Part shown: one piece after another, positions 27,893-37,389 of the stretch | Numbering within the stretch: position 1 is the first letter of the stretch | Layout: each line of letters starts with the position of its first letter | Assembly (NCBI GenBank): GCA_963774455.1 | Contig: CAVZFD010000005.1 | Span: 806,001 to 870,000, forward strand | DNA from: DATFVA01 sp963774455 | GTDB lineage: Bacteria; Bacteroidota; Ignavibacteria; Ignavibacteriales; Ignavibacteriaceae | Direction of reading: 5' to 3' | DNA: 64,000 nucleotides | Program-made: the position numbers and the translations under genes | Notes under the pieces: generated by a model | The model's input: only the letters and a program-made list of their open reading frames with translations | What the model was told of the DNA's origin: nothing | Database searches by the model: none

Positions 27893-29125
27893 ATGAGATT
27901 TTCCGAAGTAATGACAGTCGCCTTCAGATCGCTCAGAACAAACAAGCTGCGAACTATGCTTACAGTCCTTGGTGTTGTGGTTGGTATTTTCTCTATCATC
28001 GTTATAATGACAATCATTACAATGCTTCAGAAAAGTATAGAGAGCGGTTTTTCTCAGCTTAACAAGAATACATTTCAGATTCAAAAATTCCCAAATATGA
28101 TGGGAGGCGGACCGGGCTGGAGAGAAAAATTCAGAAACCGTCCTGATCTTACCCTGGAAGATTTCTACAGGCTTAACGGTCTGCTTACTCAGGCTCTATA
28201 TATTGGCGCGGAACAATGGCAGTTCGGGAGACAGATAACCTTCGGGAACAAAGAGACTAATCCTAATATCAGCGTGGCAGGTGTTACACTTGGCGCCATG
28301 AGAACCAACAACTGGAATGTTGAGCAGGGCAGGGATTTCAGACCATCGGACGTGAACTATTCAAATGATGTTTGTATCATAGGGCAGGAGGTAGTTAGTA
28401 AGCTTTTCATAAATATTGATCCTGTGGGGCAGGTTATCAGGGTGGACGGAAAACCGCTGCAGGTAATAGGCGTGCTGGAGAAGCAGCCCTCTATGTTTGG
28501 CCAATCACGTGATTCATATATAGTTACCCCGATAACTACTTTTCAGCAGAAGTATGGCAAGTACAACAACAGCATTAATATCACTGTAATGGCTCCGGGC
28601 AAGGAGGAATATAACAATGTGATAGATGCTGCAACAGGATATATGAGAACTATTAGAAAAGTTCCGCCGGGGGAAGAGGATAGCTTCTATATCTTCAGCA
28701 ATGAATCTATGATTACCCAGGTGAATGATATAACTTCAGGGATAAGGATCGGGGCGCTTGTAGTTTCAATTATAGCACTGCTCGCCGCCGGCGTAGGTAT
28801 TATGAACATCATGCTGGTATCAGTTACAGAAAGAACAAGAGAAATAGGGATAAGAAAAGCAATCGGAGCCCGCAGAAGTAATATACTATTCCAGTTCCTT
28901 CTAGAAGCAGTCACACTTTGTATTGTCGGAGGATTTATCGGCATTATTCTGGGCGTTGGTATAGGCAATATTGCAGGAAGTTTTCTAAATGCCAAAGCGG
29001 CGATTCCGTTTGACTGGGTTATGATCGGATTGTCATTATGTTTATTCGTGGGGATAGTGTTCGGAACCTACCCTGCCTATAAGGCTGCAAATCTTGATCC
29101 TATTGAAGCGCTGAGATATGAATAA
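27893..29125 (+). CDS. MacB-like ABC permease 2
   Basis: A 410-residue permease with the same four-helix plan, coupling motif ERTREIGIRKAIGARR and ending DPIEALRYE. It is a close paralogue of the permease at 29257: long identical stretches occur, e.g. AAGVGIMNIMLVSVTERTRE in both, and the periplasmic domains align throughout. It lies 58 bases after permease 1 with TGGAG before the ATG. Substrates may be lipoproteins, peptides or drugs; sequence does not decide. Confidence 0.93.
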   Translation: MRFSEVMTVAFRSLRTNKLRTMLTVLGVVVGIFSIIVIMTIITMLQKSIESGFSQLNKNTFQIQKFPNMMGGGPGWREKFRNRPDLTLEDFYRLNGLLTQALYIGAEQWQFGRQITFGNKETNPNISVAGVTLGAMRTNNWNVEQGRDFRPSDVNYSNDVCIIGQEVVSKLFINIDPVGQVIRVDGKPLQVIGVLEKQPSMFGQSRDSYIVTPITTFQQKYGKYNNSINITVMAPGKEEYNNVIDAATGYMRTIRKVPPGEEDSFYIFSNESMITQVNDITSGIRIGALVVSIIALLAAGVGIMNIMLVSVTERTREIGIRKAIGARRSNILFQFLLEAVTLCIVGGFIGIILGVGIGNIAGSFLNAKAAIPFDWVMIGLSLCLFVGIVFGTYPAYKAANLDPIEALRYE

Positions 29126-29256
29126 TTAATTTATATATGCACCACTGATATTACAGAGTGTCATTACCTCAGCCCTTTTAATATTGATGTCAAACACCTA
29201 TTTTTGTTAGAGGCTTTGCGGCTTTCAAATTTCATTATCCTAAAAAGCAGGGAATA

Positions 29257-30489
29257 ATGCAGGTCAGCCAGATTCTTTCACTTTCATTTGACTCGCTCAA
29301 ATCAAATCGTTTAAGGACTATTTTAACTGTCCTTGGTGTTGTTGTGGGAATATTCTCAATTATAGTTATTATGACCGTAATAACCATGCTTCAGAATACT
29401 ATAGAAAGCGGGGTATCTTTCCTGAACAAAAACACATTCCAGATACAGAAATTTCCCGCGATCCATACCGGGGGTCATGATTCCTGGCAGAAATACCGCA
29501 ATAGGAAAGACATCACGCTGGATGATTTCTTCCGTTTTGAACAGATGATGAAACAGGCAAAATATGTGGGTGCTGAGCAATCGATGCACGGCAAAATTAT
29601 CAAATACGGCAGTAAAGAAACTAATCCCAATATTTCTATTATAGGTGTAACCATAGGATCATTCAGGACAAACGCTGTTACTGTTAAGGAGGGCCGGGAA
29701 ATAAATGAGTCTGATGTGCAGCATTCAAACGATGTTTGTGTACTAGGAGATGATGTTACGCAGAAACTTTTTCCTAATATAAATCCGATCGGGCTTACCA
29801 TCCGTGTAGACGGGTTTCCTCTGAGGGTCATAGGCATACTGGAAAAGCAGCCTGAGTTCTTCGGACAGTCGATGGATAATTATATCGTTATGCCGATTAC
29901 ATCATTTCAGTCAATATATGGAAGGCGTGCTCACAGTATAAGCATAGCCGTTCAGTCTTACGGCAAAGAGGATTACAATTCTGCGATGGATGCAGCAACC
30001 GGCTTTATGCGGACAATCAGAAAGGTACCTGCTGGAGAGGAAAACGACTTTGATATATTCAGTAATGAATCCCTGGTAGGACAAATAAATGACATTACGA
30101 GCGGTGTGAGGATCGGGGCTGTCGTGGTTTCGATCATCGCTCTGCTTGCAGCCGGGGTAGGAATTATGAACATCATGCTGGTTTCGGTAACTGAAAGAAC
30201 CCGGGAAATTGGTATCCGAAAGGCGGTAGGTGCCAGAAAAATTAACATACTTACTCAGTTTTTGATAGAAGCAATCGTGCTCTGCCTCCTTGGAGGTTTC
30301 ATAGGAATTGCTCTAGGGATTGGGGTAGGCAATTTTGTCGGGAGTTTTCTTAATGCAGAAAGTGCAATCCCGATAGACTGGGTATTGATTGGTTTGGGTC
30401 TTTGTGTTTTTGTTGGAGTTGTGTTTGGAACCTATCCGGCCTACAAGGCTTCTAACCTTGACCCTATAGAAGCACTCCGCTACGAATAA
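29257..30489 (+). CDS. MacB-like ABC permease 3 (paralogue of permease 2)
   Basis: A 410-residue permease of equal length and layout to its upstream neighbour (one N-terminal helix, periplasmic core domain, three C-terminal helices, ending DPIEALRYE), clearly the product of a tandem duplication. The 131-base gap in front of it is wider than elsewhere in the operon and may hold an internal promoter. A CAGGGAATA ribosome binding site precedes the ATG. Its end converges on the metallophosphoesterase gene with a gap of 10 bases and no hairpin. Confidence 0.93.
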   Translation: MQVSQILSLSFDSLKSNRLRTILTVLGVVVGIFSIIVIMTVITMLQNTIESGVSFLNKNTFQIQKFPAIHTGGHDSWQKYRNRKDITLDDFFRFEQMMKQAKYVGAEQSMHGKIIKYGSKETNPNISIIGVTIGSFRTNAVTVKEGREINESDVQHSNDVCVLGDDVTQKLFPNINPIGLTIRVDGFPLRVIGILEKQPEFFGQSMDNYIVMPITSFQSIYGRRAHSISIAVQSYGKEDYNSAMDAATGFMRTIRKVPAGEENDFDIFSNESLVGQINDITSGVRIGAVVVSIIALLAAGVGIMNIMLVSVTERTREIGIRKAVGARKINILTQFLIEAIVLCLLGGFIGIALGIGVGNFVGSFLNAESAIPIDWVLIGLGLCVFVGVVFGTYPAYKASNLDPIEALRYE

Positions 30490-30499
30490 CCTTTTTGAA

Positions 30500-31306
30500 T
30501 CAGTCTTTTTTTATCCATTCTCTCCTGATCTTTTGATATTCTGTGGTTTGGGCCACTTTAAAGATATCCCCATCCCATTCCTTTACGGAAATTGTTATAT
30601 GAGTCTTTCCGACTTCTATCAGGTTAAATGCATTGGGTTCTTCCCTGGTCCGGTTAGATATTGCTGTTCCAGCCTGTGCAGAAATAATTGAGCTGTTTTG
30701 CGAAGGATAGAAGGGCCTTACGTCACCACTATAGCCATGGTGAAGGTGCCCCGCCAGCAGTAAATCAACTGAACATTTATCAATTATCTGGAGAGCCTTC
30801 GCAGATCTTCCGACCAGTTTAATTCCAGGATCACCCGGAGGAGGAATGAATGGATGATGAGTAACAATTATCTTGAATATGCTGTTATCGAGGGTACAGA
30901 GTTTCACCTTAAGGTCTTTGATCTGTTCTTCTGAAATTCTCCCCGATTTCCAAGTCAATGATCTTGCTGTATTGATACCAAGTACCGCTATTGTTTCATC
31001 TTCATAAAAAGGAGAGAGGTCGCTTGTAATGATATTTTTATAATTTGTAAGAGCGCACAGAAATCTCGCAAAAACATTGAATAGCGGAATATCATGGTTA
31101 CCAGGAACTATTATTTTCCTGCAATCAAGCTTTTCAAGAAATTCCTTTGCTTGTAGGAATTGGTTTTTCCGGGCCCGCTGAGTGAGATCGCCGCTAACTA
31201 TCAGGAGTTTGGGTTTCAGCGACCTAATGTCCACAACAATTGCTTCTACAATCCTCTTTTCAACCGTTCCAAAATGTAAATCGGAGATGTGTACTATTTT
31301 TTTCAA
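30500..31306 (-). CDS. Calcineurin-like metallophosphoesterase
   Basis: A 268-residue cytoplasmic phosphoesterase with the full dinuclear-metal motif set: HISDLHFG at 5-12, SGDLTQRA at 39-46, VPGNHD at about 67-72, VTHHPF and AGHLHHG. Such enzymes hydrolyse phosphodiesters or phosphomonoesters (cyclic nucleotides, UDP-sugars, lipids). It starts two bases after the stop of the lipid kinase gene, so the two are coupled, and a lipid-related substrate is a reasonable guess but not shown. Confidence 0.92.
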   Translation of the reverse strand: MKKIVHISDLHFGTVEKRIVEAIVVDIRSLKPKLLIVSGDLTQRARKNQFLQAKEFLEKLDCRKIIVPGNHDIPLFNVFARFLCALTNYKNIITSDLSPFYEDETIAVLGINTARSLTWKSGRISEEQIKDLKVKLCTLDNSIFKIIVTHHPFIPPPGDPGIKLVGRSAKALQIIDKCSVDLLLAGHLHHGYSGDVRPFYPSQNSSIISAQAGTAISNRTREEPNAFNLIEVGKTHITISVKEWDGDIFKVAQTTEYQKIRREWIKKD

Positions 31307-31307
31307 A

Positions 31308-32180
31308 TCATCCTGGTATAATTAATCTCAATGATTTCGGTTTTATTTTATAATGCAGCGGGGTTTCAATTCTAACCACCTCTCCGTCAATAGATACTTC
31401 GAGCTTTCTTTTATTTGAATATAATATTAACTCCTCGCTGTGAAGGATCTGGAAATTCTCCTCCTGATGGAGCTTTCCAATCAGAGTCATAAGGACCAGG
31501 CGCAGGTAAGATATTCTCCCTACATACTTAGGACAATAGATACTGAGCATTCCATCTCTCAGACTTTCTCTTTGTCCCAGGTTAAAAAGATCGAACTTAT
31601 AATCATTGTTACCGACGAATACAAAAGGAGTTTTGCAAGTCAAATTGGTACTGTCTGCTTTGATAGCCACGTTTATTTTCGGAATTGAGTTAAGTACAGC
31701 CAATACTGCTTTAAACATTGACAGCCATTTCTTCCCGCCCAGTCTCATCTGTTCCTCTCTGTGTTTTACCATTTTGGGGTAAAGACCTATTGAAGAATTG
31801 TTCAGAAAAATATGATCATTCAAAGAAGCAGTATCAATTAAAGCTGTATTGCCTGCCTGTATATTTTTAATTGCTTCATCAGTAGTTAAAGGAATTCCCA
31901 CATCTTTGGCAAAATGGTTAAGTGTACCGATGGGAATAATTCCCATCGTCCTGTTCAGCCTCACAGCATCCCCTGCAACAGCGCTTACTGTTCCGTCGCC
32001 ACCTGCGGCAATAAGAATTTCATAGGTTTCATCACTGACCTTATCAAGAATGGCAGGCAGGTTTGATCCTGTAATCTTAAAAATATCATAAGAGAAGTCA
32101 ATATCTTTAAATTTATCGGAAATTCCCCGCAAGCTTTGTCCCTGTCCGGCTTCTTCATTAATTATTATCGCTGCTTTCAT
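31308..32180 (-). CDS. Diacylglycerol/sphingosine kinase-like lipid kinase (YegS/BmrU type)
   Basis: A 290-residue member of the diacylglycerol kinase catalytic family. The nucleotide-binding signature GGDGT is at 60-64 with GIIPIGTLNHFAKD following, and the C-terminal beta domain ends with DGEVVRIETPLHYKI, as in YegS/DgkB. It would phosphorylate diacylglycerol or a related lipid at the inner membrane. First gene of a two-gene minus-strand operon with the metallophosphoesterase. Confidence 0.9.
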   Translation of the reverse strand: MKAAIIINEEAGQGQSLRGISDKFKDIDFSYDIFKITGSNLPAILDKVSDETYEILIAAGGDGTVSAVAGDAVRLNRTMGIIPIGTLNHFAKDVGIPLTTDEAIKNIQAGNTALIDTASLNDHIFLNNSSIGLYPKMVKHREEQMRLGGKKWLSMFKAVLAVLNSIPKINVAIKADSTNLTCKTPFVFVGNNDYKFDLFNLGQRESLRDGMLSIYCPKYVGRISYLRLVLMTLIGKLHQEENFQILHSEELILYSNKRKLEVSIDGEVVRIETPLHYKIKPKSLRLIIPG

Positions 32181-32453
32181 ATTATAAAATTCATATTATC
32201 CTGTAAGATAAGGCATGAGGAGCTATTTGGAAAATAACCGAATTTAAGTTTAACACGAATCACATTGTCGGAGTTATACCTATCGCGGTTAAAACTTCAA
32301 CTATAGGAAAATTATAAATCCTAAATTTGGGGATGTATTTTAACGATAAAAACCTTAAGGCAGGTCCAGGGAAAATGCAATGCTAGCAGTAATATAGACT
32401 TGATAAAAGAAGTACGTAAATTTAGATTATAACTTCACAAATCTTGTCATCAT
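32181..32453. other. Divergent gap between the lipid kinase and the large barrel gene
   Basis: 273 bases without a gene. TAAATTTG at 32322-32329 fits the -7 element on the plus strand, but without a TTTG upstream. No ribosome binding site is evident before the TTG at 32454. Nothing else recognised. Confidence 0.4.
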
Positions 32454-35400
32454 TTGAGATTCAAGCTTTTATTAATACCGGGTTTACTCTTTTTTTTGAC
32501 AATCTCATTAAGGGCTCAGGATCAGTACCTGGTAAAAACCGTTACAGATACAATTCCGGTAAACCTGGATAATCAATATTCACTCTCCAGGGTTTCCGTT
32601 ATTCCTTTTTCTGAAAAGATAGTTTTACGAGGCAGGACACTTCGACGCAGCGATTATTCTATTTCTTATAAGACAGCCTCATTCCAGCTATCTGATTCGC
32701 TTGCTTACTCAATTTTTGATACAGTATATGTTTCATACAGATCATACCAGCTATCCCTTAAGAAAGAATATAAAAAACGCAGTCTGGTCATCAAGGTAAA
32801 GGAGGGCGGTAATGATACTATACAAGTAGCACAGGCAGAGAGTGGGGATTTTACTGCTGAGGAGATATTTGGAAGCAGGATAGAAAAAAGCGGTACCCTC
32901 GTTAGAGGCTTCACAGTGGGAACTACAAAAGATTTTACCTTAAACAGCGGTTTGCGGCTCCAGCTTTCCGGGAAACTATCTGATGATATCGAGGTGGTGG
33001 CAGCTCTGACAGATGAGAATACACCAATTCAACCGGAAGGGAATACCGAACGTCTTGAGGAGCTTGACAAAGTTTTCATTCAGATCAAACATCCTAATGC
33101 CGTAGGTACCTTCGGCGATTATCAACTGATCCGCAAACAGGGGGAGTTTGGTGCTATTGACAGGAAACTGCAGGGACTTATGGGTGAGTTTCAATATGAA
33201 GGACAGTCGGGTTATGTCTCGCTTGCCAGCTCCCGCGGTAAATTTAATACAAATAATTTCGGCGGCGTCGATGGAGTGCAGGGACCCTACCGTCTTTCCG
33301 GTATAAATAACGAGAAGGATATTGTTGTTATTGCCGGGACTGAAAAAGTATACCTTGACGGTATCCAGATGAAAAGAGGTGAGGCTAATGATTATACAAT
33401 CGAGTATGGCAACGCACAGATTACTTTTACCCCTCAGCGCTTAATTACGGCGGCAAGCAGAATTTCTGTCGATTTTGAATATACGGACAGGCGATTTACC
33501 AGGGACTTTTTCGGAGCCGGTGTAAGATCGACACTTCTTGATGATAAGCTGGGGATACAGCTTCAGTACCTCAGGGAAGGTGATGACCCTAATGCTCCTA
33601 TAGATATAACGATTTCAGATTCTGATAAGGTTATACTTCAGAATGCCGGCGATGACAGAGCCAAAGCAACAAAGACGGGTGTTAGTTTTGCAAAACCCGA
33701 TTCTCTTGGAATAGTAAGGGGAACATACATCAAAGTTGATACACTCCTAAATAATGTACCGTTCAGTTATTATGTTTATAACCCTGGTGATTCAGCTGCA
33801 ATTTATAATGTTTCTTTTAGTTATGTGGGTGAATCGCAAGGTGACTATATAAAGATAAGTCTTGGTAATTACCAGTTCGCTGGAAAAGGACAGGGTAGTT
33901 ACCTTCCTATAATCTACATTCCGGTTCCTGAAAGAAAACAGGGGGGCAACATAGTAGTGGATGTTAATCCTTTGAAGGATTTTTATATAAGTCTGGAATA
34001 TGCAGGAAGCCTGTGGGATCAAAATCTCCTTTCAACAATCGATGATAAAAACAATTACGGCTATGCAAGGAATATATTTCTTAAAATGGATCCTAAAAAA
34101 ATAAACCTGGGAAACATCAGCCTGGGCAGAATTGGATTTTCCGCAAAGGACAGATTCATACAGGATAAGTTTACCTCTGCTGACAGGATAAATGAGGTGG
34201 AGTTTGACCGTTTCTATAATGTTGCTCAGGACCAGGCAAGGTCAGATGAAACACTTCGCGAATTCAACCTGAACCTTCTTCCGGTTGACAATATGCTTGT
34301 CACATCCTCTATAGGTGTGCTGAAGAGAGGTGATAATTTTAAGTCTACCCGTTATAACAATATATTCAGATTCACGGATAATAAAAATTACAGCCTTCTG
34401 TATAATTTCGATTATGTTGAATCGCTGAACGGCGATATTAAAACCAACTGGCTAAGACAGAATGGCAGCGGATATTATGTATTCTGGTACTTCAAGCCAG
34501 GTGTTGAATTCCTTGCAGAAAAGAAGAAGGATGAATATGCATCATCAGATTCTCTCCTGGGGACAAGTCTTAAATATTACGAGGTAGCGCCATTCCTGCA
34601 GTTAGTGAATATTCCGGGTTTTAAAATCGGAAGCAAATATTCTGTAAGAGATGATTATATGCCCTTAAACGGAATAATGTTTAAACAGGCCCGGGCCCTC
34701 ACCCAATATTATGAAATGACTTATAATGGTATTAAGGAGGTAAATACTACTTTTAATTTTACGCTCAGGGATAAAAAATATACGGAGCCTTTTAAGAAGA
34801 AGGGATTTCTTGACAACCAAACTATACTAATACGCTCACAGTCGAAATTTAATTTATGGAGCCCTGTTTTGAACGGCGATCTCTTTTACGAAGTATCAAC
34901 CGAAAGAACTGCCAAGCTTGAAAAGGTTTTCATCAGGGTGCCGCAGGGAACAGGCAGCTATAGGTATCTGGGCGATTTGAATAACAACGGCATAGCAGAT
35001 GAAAATGAGTTTGAACCTGCTGTGTACGATGCCGATTACGTGCAGGTTACAGTTCCGACTGATCAGCTTTTTCCCGTAATAAACCTGAAGACAAGCACAC
35101 GATGGAAGGTACAGTATGGTGATATATTCGAAAACGGATCATTAGCTTATAAGCTGCTAAAGCCGCTGTCGACAGAAACTTACTGGAGGATTGAGGAGAA
35201 CAGCAGGGAGGATGATTATAAGCGTATTTACTTACTCGACTTCTCCGCATTTCAGAGCGAAGAGACAACTTTAAACGGATCTAATTATATTCAGCAGGAT
35301 GTTTTTCTTTTTGAAAATGATCCAGATCTTTCGTTCAGATTCCGATATGCCCAGACAAAAGGTTTGAACCAGTTTAGCGGGGGAACCGAAAGATCTTACA

Positions 35401-35921
35401 ACCGGGAAAGAAGTTTAAGGATAACATTCAGAATGGTTAAAGAATTAAGCAACCAGACGGATCTTGTGAATACGAAGGATGCTGTATTCGCTCCAGTTGA
35501 ATCGAACAGGAAGAGAAACATCAACGGCAACAGCGCCGCTTCCGATTTTTCCTACAGGCCAGAGAATAATATTGAAGTCGGGTTCAAACTGAAAGTCGGC
35601 AGAAATGAGGATACATATCCTGCTATAGCTACCGTGGTAGACATTAACGCCCAGACATTACGATTTAACCTATCGTTTGCCGGTACCGGGAGGCTAAGGA
35701 TAGAACTTGAGAGAGATGAGCTTACAGGAAATACCTCGGAAAATTTTCTTCCTTTTGAATTAACCGAAGGCAACCTGATCGGGAAAAATTATTACTGGAG
35801 ACTTAATTTTGATTACCGTATAAATACTTTTCTGCAGTCGACTGTCAGTTATGACGGCAGACTGCAAGGACTAAATAAGGCTATTCATACAGCAAGGGCA
35901 GAGGTAAGGGCATATTTTTAA
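32454..35921 (+). CDS. Large predicted outer-membrane beta-barrel protein of unknown function
   Basis: An 1155-residue protein with a signal peptide (1-21, ending SLRAQ) and no transmembrane helices. The first ~130 residues look like a short periplasmic beta domain. Then follow many alternating-hydrophobicity strands of 10-12 residues with aromatic girdles, and the chain ends in a phenylalanine (EVRAYF), the usual barrel-insertion signal. No TonB box, plug or type IX sorting domain is visible. I do not recognise a named family; it resembles large hypothetical barrel proteins of this phylum. The start, TTG at 32454, is the only one preserving the signal peptide but lacks a clear ribosome binding site. 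The Nudix gene follows after nine bases. Confidence 0.72.
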   Translation: MRFKLLLIPGLLFFLTISLRAQDQYLVKTVTDTIPVNLDNQYSLSRVSVIPFSEKIVLRGRTLRRSDYSISYKTASFQLSDSLAYSIFDTVYVSYRSYQLSLKKEYKKRSLVIKVKEGGNDTIQVAQAESGDFTAEEIFGSRIEKSGTLVRGFTVGTTKDFTLNSGLRLQLSGKLSDDIEVVAALTDENTPIQPEGNTERLEELDKVFIQIKHPNAVGTFGDYQLIRKQGEFGAIDRKLQGLMGEFQYEGQSGYVSLASSRGKFNTNNFGGVDGVQGPYRLSGINNEKDIVVIAGTEKVYLDGIQMKRGEANDYTIEYGNAQITFTPQRLITAASRISVDFEYTDRRFTRDFFGAGVRSTLLDDKLGIQLQYLREGDDPNAPIDITISDSDKVILQNAGDDRAKATKTGVSFAKPDSLGIVRGTYIKVDTLLNNVPFSYYVYNPGDSAAIYNVSFSYVGESQGDYIKISLGNYQFAGKGQGSYLPIIYIPVPERKQGGNIVVDVNPLKDFYISLEYAGSLWDQNLLSTIDDKNNYGYARNIFLKMDPKKINLGNISLGRIGFSAKDRFIQDKFTSADRINEVEFDRFYNVAQDQARSDETLREFNLNLLPVDNMLVTSSIGVLKRGDNFKSTRYNNIFRFTDNKNYSLLYNFDYVESLNGDIKTNWLRQNGSGYYVFWYFKPGVEFLAEKKKDEYASSDSLLGTSLKYYEVAPFLQLVNIPGFKIGSKYSVRDDYMPLNGIMFKQARALTQYYEMTYNGIKEVNTTFNFTLRDKKYTEPFKKKGFLDNQTILIRSQSKFNLWSPVLNGDLFYEVSTERTAKLEKVFIRVPQGTGSYRYLGDLNNNGIADENEFEPAVYDADYVQVTVPTDQLFPVINLKTSTRWKVQYGDIFENGSLAYKLLKPLSTETYWRIEENSREDDYKRIYLLDFSAFQSEETTLNGSNYIQQDVFLFENDPDLSFRFRYAQTKGLNQFSGGTERSYNRERSLRITFRMVKELSNQTDLVNTKDAVFAPVESNRKRNINGNSAASDFSYRPENNIEVGFKLKVGRNEDTYPAIATVVDINAQTLRFNLSFAGTGRLRIELERDELTGNTSENFLPFELTEGNLIGKNYYWRLNFDYRINTFLQSTVSYDGRLQGLNKAIHTARAEVRAYF

Positions 35922-35930
35922 TAAATAAGG

Positions 35931-36401
35931 ATGAATATGAAAATAATATCCAATATGATTGAGGCGCACGTATTCAGGGAGACTCAGAACGGACTCGAAT
36001 TTCTGCTCCTAAAACGTGCTGAAAATGAAAATTACCCAGGGTTATGGCAAATGATTAACGGTGAAGTGGAGGGAGATGAAACGGCATACCAGACGGCAAT
36101 AAGGGAAATTACGGAAGAAACCGGGCTTCGTCCTGAAAAGTTGTGGGTTGTTCCGAATGTTAATACTTTTTATTCACACGAGCTGAATGTAATCTCACTT
36201 CTTCCTGTATTCGCGGCAAAAGTGAGAGCGGGAAAGAAAGTTGCAATATGTAAAGAGCACAGCGAATTCTGCTGGTATAGTCCTGAAGAAACAAAGGCCC
36301 TGCTGGCATGGGAAGGACAGAGACATTCAGTCGAACTCATAAGCAGGTACTATTCAAAAGACAGAATTTTCTGGGATTATGTCGAGATAAATCTGCTCTG
36401 A
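35931..36401 (+). CDS. Nudix hydrolase
   Basis: A 156-residue Nudix pyrophosphohydrolase. The Nudix box G-x5-E-x7-R-E-U-x-E-E-x-G-U fits exactly at residues 44-66 (G44, E50, R58-E59, E62-E63, G65). These enzymes cleave nucleoside diphosphates linked to another group, often as house-cleaning; closest in style to dihydroneopterin triphosphate pyrophosphatase (NudB-like) but substrate is not determined. An ATG at 35937 is better placed relative to AAGGA than the one at 35931. It may be cotranscribed with the barrel gene. Confidence 0.92.
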   Translation: MNMKIISNMIEAHVFRETQNGLEFLLLKRAENENYPGLWQMINGEVEGDETAYQTAIREITEETGLRPEKLWVVPNVNTFYSHELNVISLLPVFAAKVRAGKKVAICKEHSEFCWYSPEETKALLAWEGQRHSVELISRYYSKDRIFWDYVEINLL

Positions 36402-36474
36402 CCCGGTCATTTATTATGGTTTTATAAACCTATTTGGTTATTTTTATAATTCTAATTAAAAAACAGGAGAAAAA

Positions 36475-37389
36475 TTGAGTTTACTTGTAGTAGGATCACT
36501 AGCCCTTGACACTGTTGCCACACCATTCGATAAAATTAATGATGCCCTTGGAGGGTCAGCAACCTATATATCCCTCGCCGCAAGTTATTTTAGCGGACCG
36601 ATAAACCTCGTAGGAGTAGTAGGAAATGATTTCCCGAAAAATTATATCCGGCTGCTCGAAGATCACAATATTGATACAGATGGTCTGCAGGTTATGGAGG
36701 GAAAAACCTTCCGCTGGTCGGGCAAATATCACTACGACCTCAATGTTCGTGATACACTATTAACTGAACTCAATGTATTCGAAAAATTCGATCCGGTTAT
36801 CCCCGAAAAATTCAGAAAAGCAAGGTTTGTTTGTCTCGGCAACATAGATCCTTCACTTCAGATGAAAGTTCTGAACCAGATGGTGAGTCCGCATTTTGTA
36901 GTATGCGATACGATGAACTACTGGATAGAAGGGAAAAAAGAAGAGCTGCTAGAGGTATTAAAAAGGGTGAACGTCCTCATTATAAATGATTCCGAAGCCC
37001 GTCTGCTGGCTCATGAACCAAACCTTATCAAGGCTGCACGAAATATAAGGGAGATGGGACCGGAAATCCTTATTATTAAAAAAGGAGAGCACGGAGCTTT
37101 GCTGTTTATGGACGGTATAGTTTTCGCTGCTCCAGCATATCCACTGGAGATGATCTATGATCCAACCGGAGCAGGCGATACGTTTGCCGGAGGATTTATT
37201 GGATACCTGCATAAGACAAACGACCTCAGTGTTGAAAGCGTAAAATCGGCTGTAGTATTCGGGAGCACACTTGCCTCATTCTGTGTTGAAAAGTTCAGTG
37301 TTGATGGATTGAGGGATCTTAATTACCTTCGCATACACGACCGTTACCGTGAATTCTATAATATGACAAGGTTTGATGAATCGGACTGA
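36475..37389 (+). CDS. PfkB-family sugar or nucleoside kinase
   Basis: A 304-residue ribokinase-fold kinase. The N-terminal glycine pair lies in ALGGSATYISLAASYF, and the C-terminal signature DPTGAGDTFAGGF includes catalytic Asp 235 and its anion hole. The start is a TTG with CAGGAGAAA in front. The end overlaps mtnA by 17 bases and so is translationally coupled to it. PfkB enzymes phosphorylate ribose, fructose-1-phosphate, nucleosides and similar; coupling to an aldose-1-phosphate isomerase suggests a 5-deoxy- or 5-thio-pentose or ribose phosphate substrate, which is inference. Confidence 0.9.
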   Translation: MSLLVVGSLALDTVATPFDKINDALGGSATYISLAASYFSGPINLVGVVGNDFPKNYIRLLEDHNIDTDGLQVMEGKTFRWSGKYHYDLNVRDTLLTELNVFEKFDPVIPEKFRKARFVCLGNIDPSLQMKVLNQMVSPHFVVCDTMNYWIEGKKEELLEVLKRVNVLIINDSEARLLAHEPNLIKAARNIREMGPEILIIKKGEHGALLFMDGIVFAAPAYPLEMIYDPTGAGDTFAGGFIGYLHKTNDLSVESVKSAVVFGSTLASFCVEKFSVDGLRDLNYLRIHDRYREFYNMTRFDESD

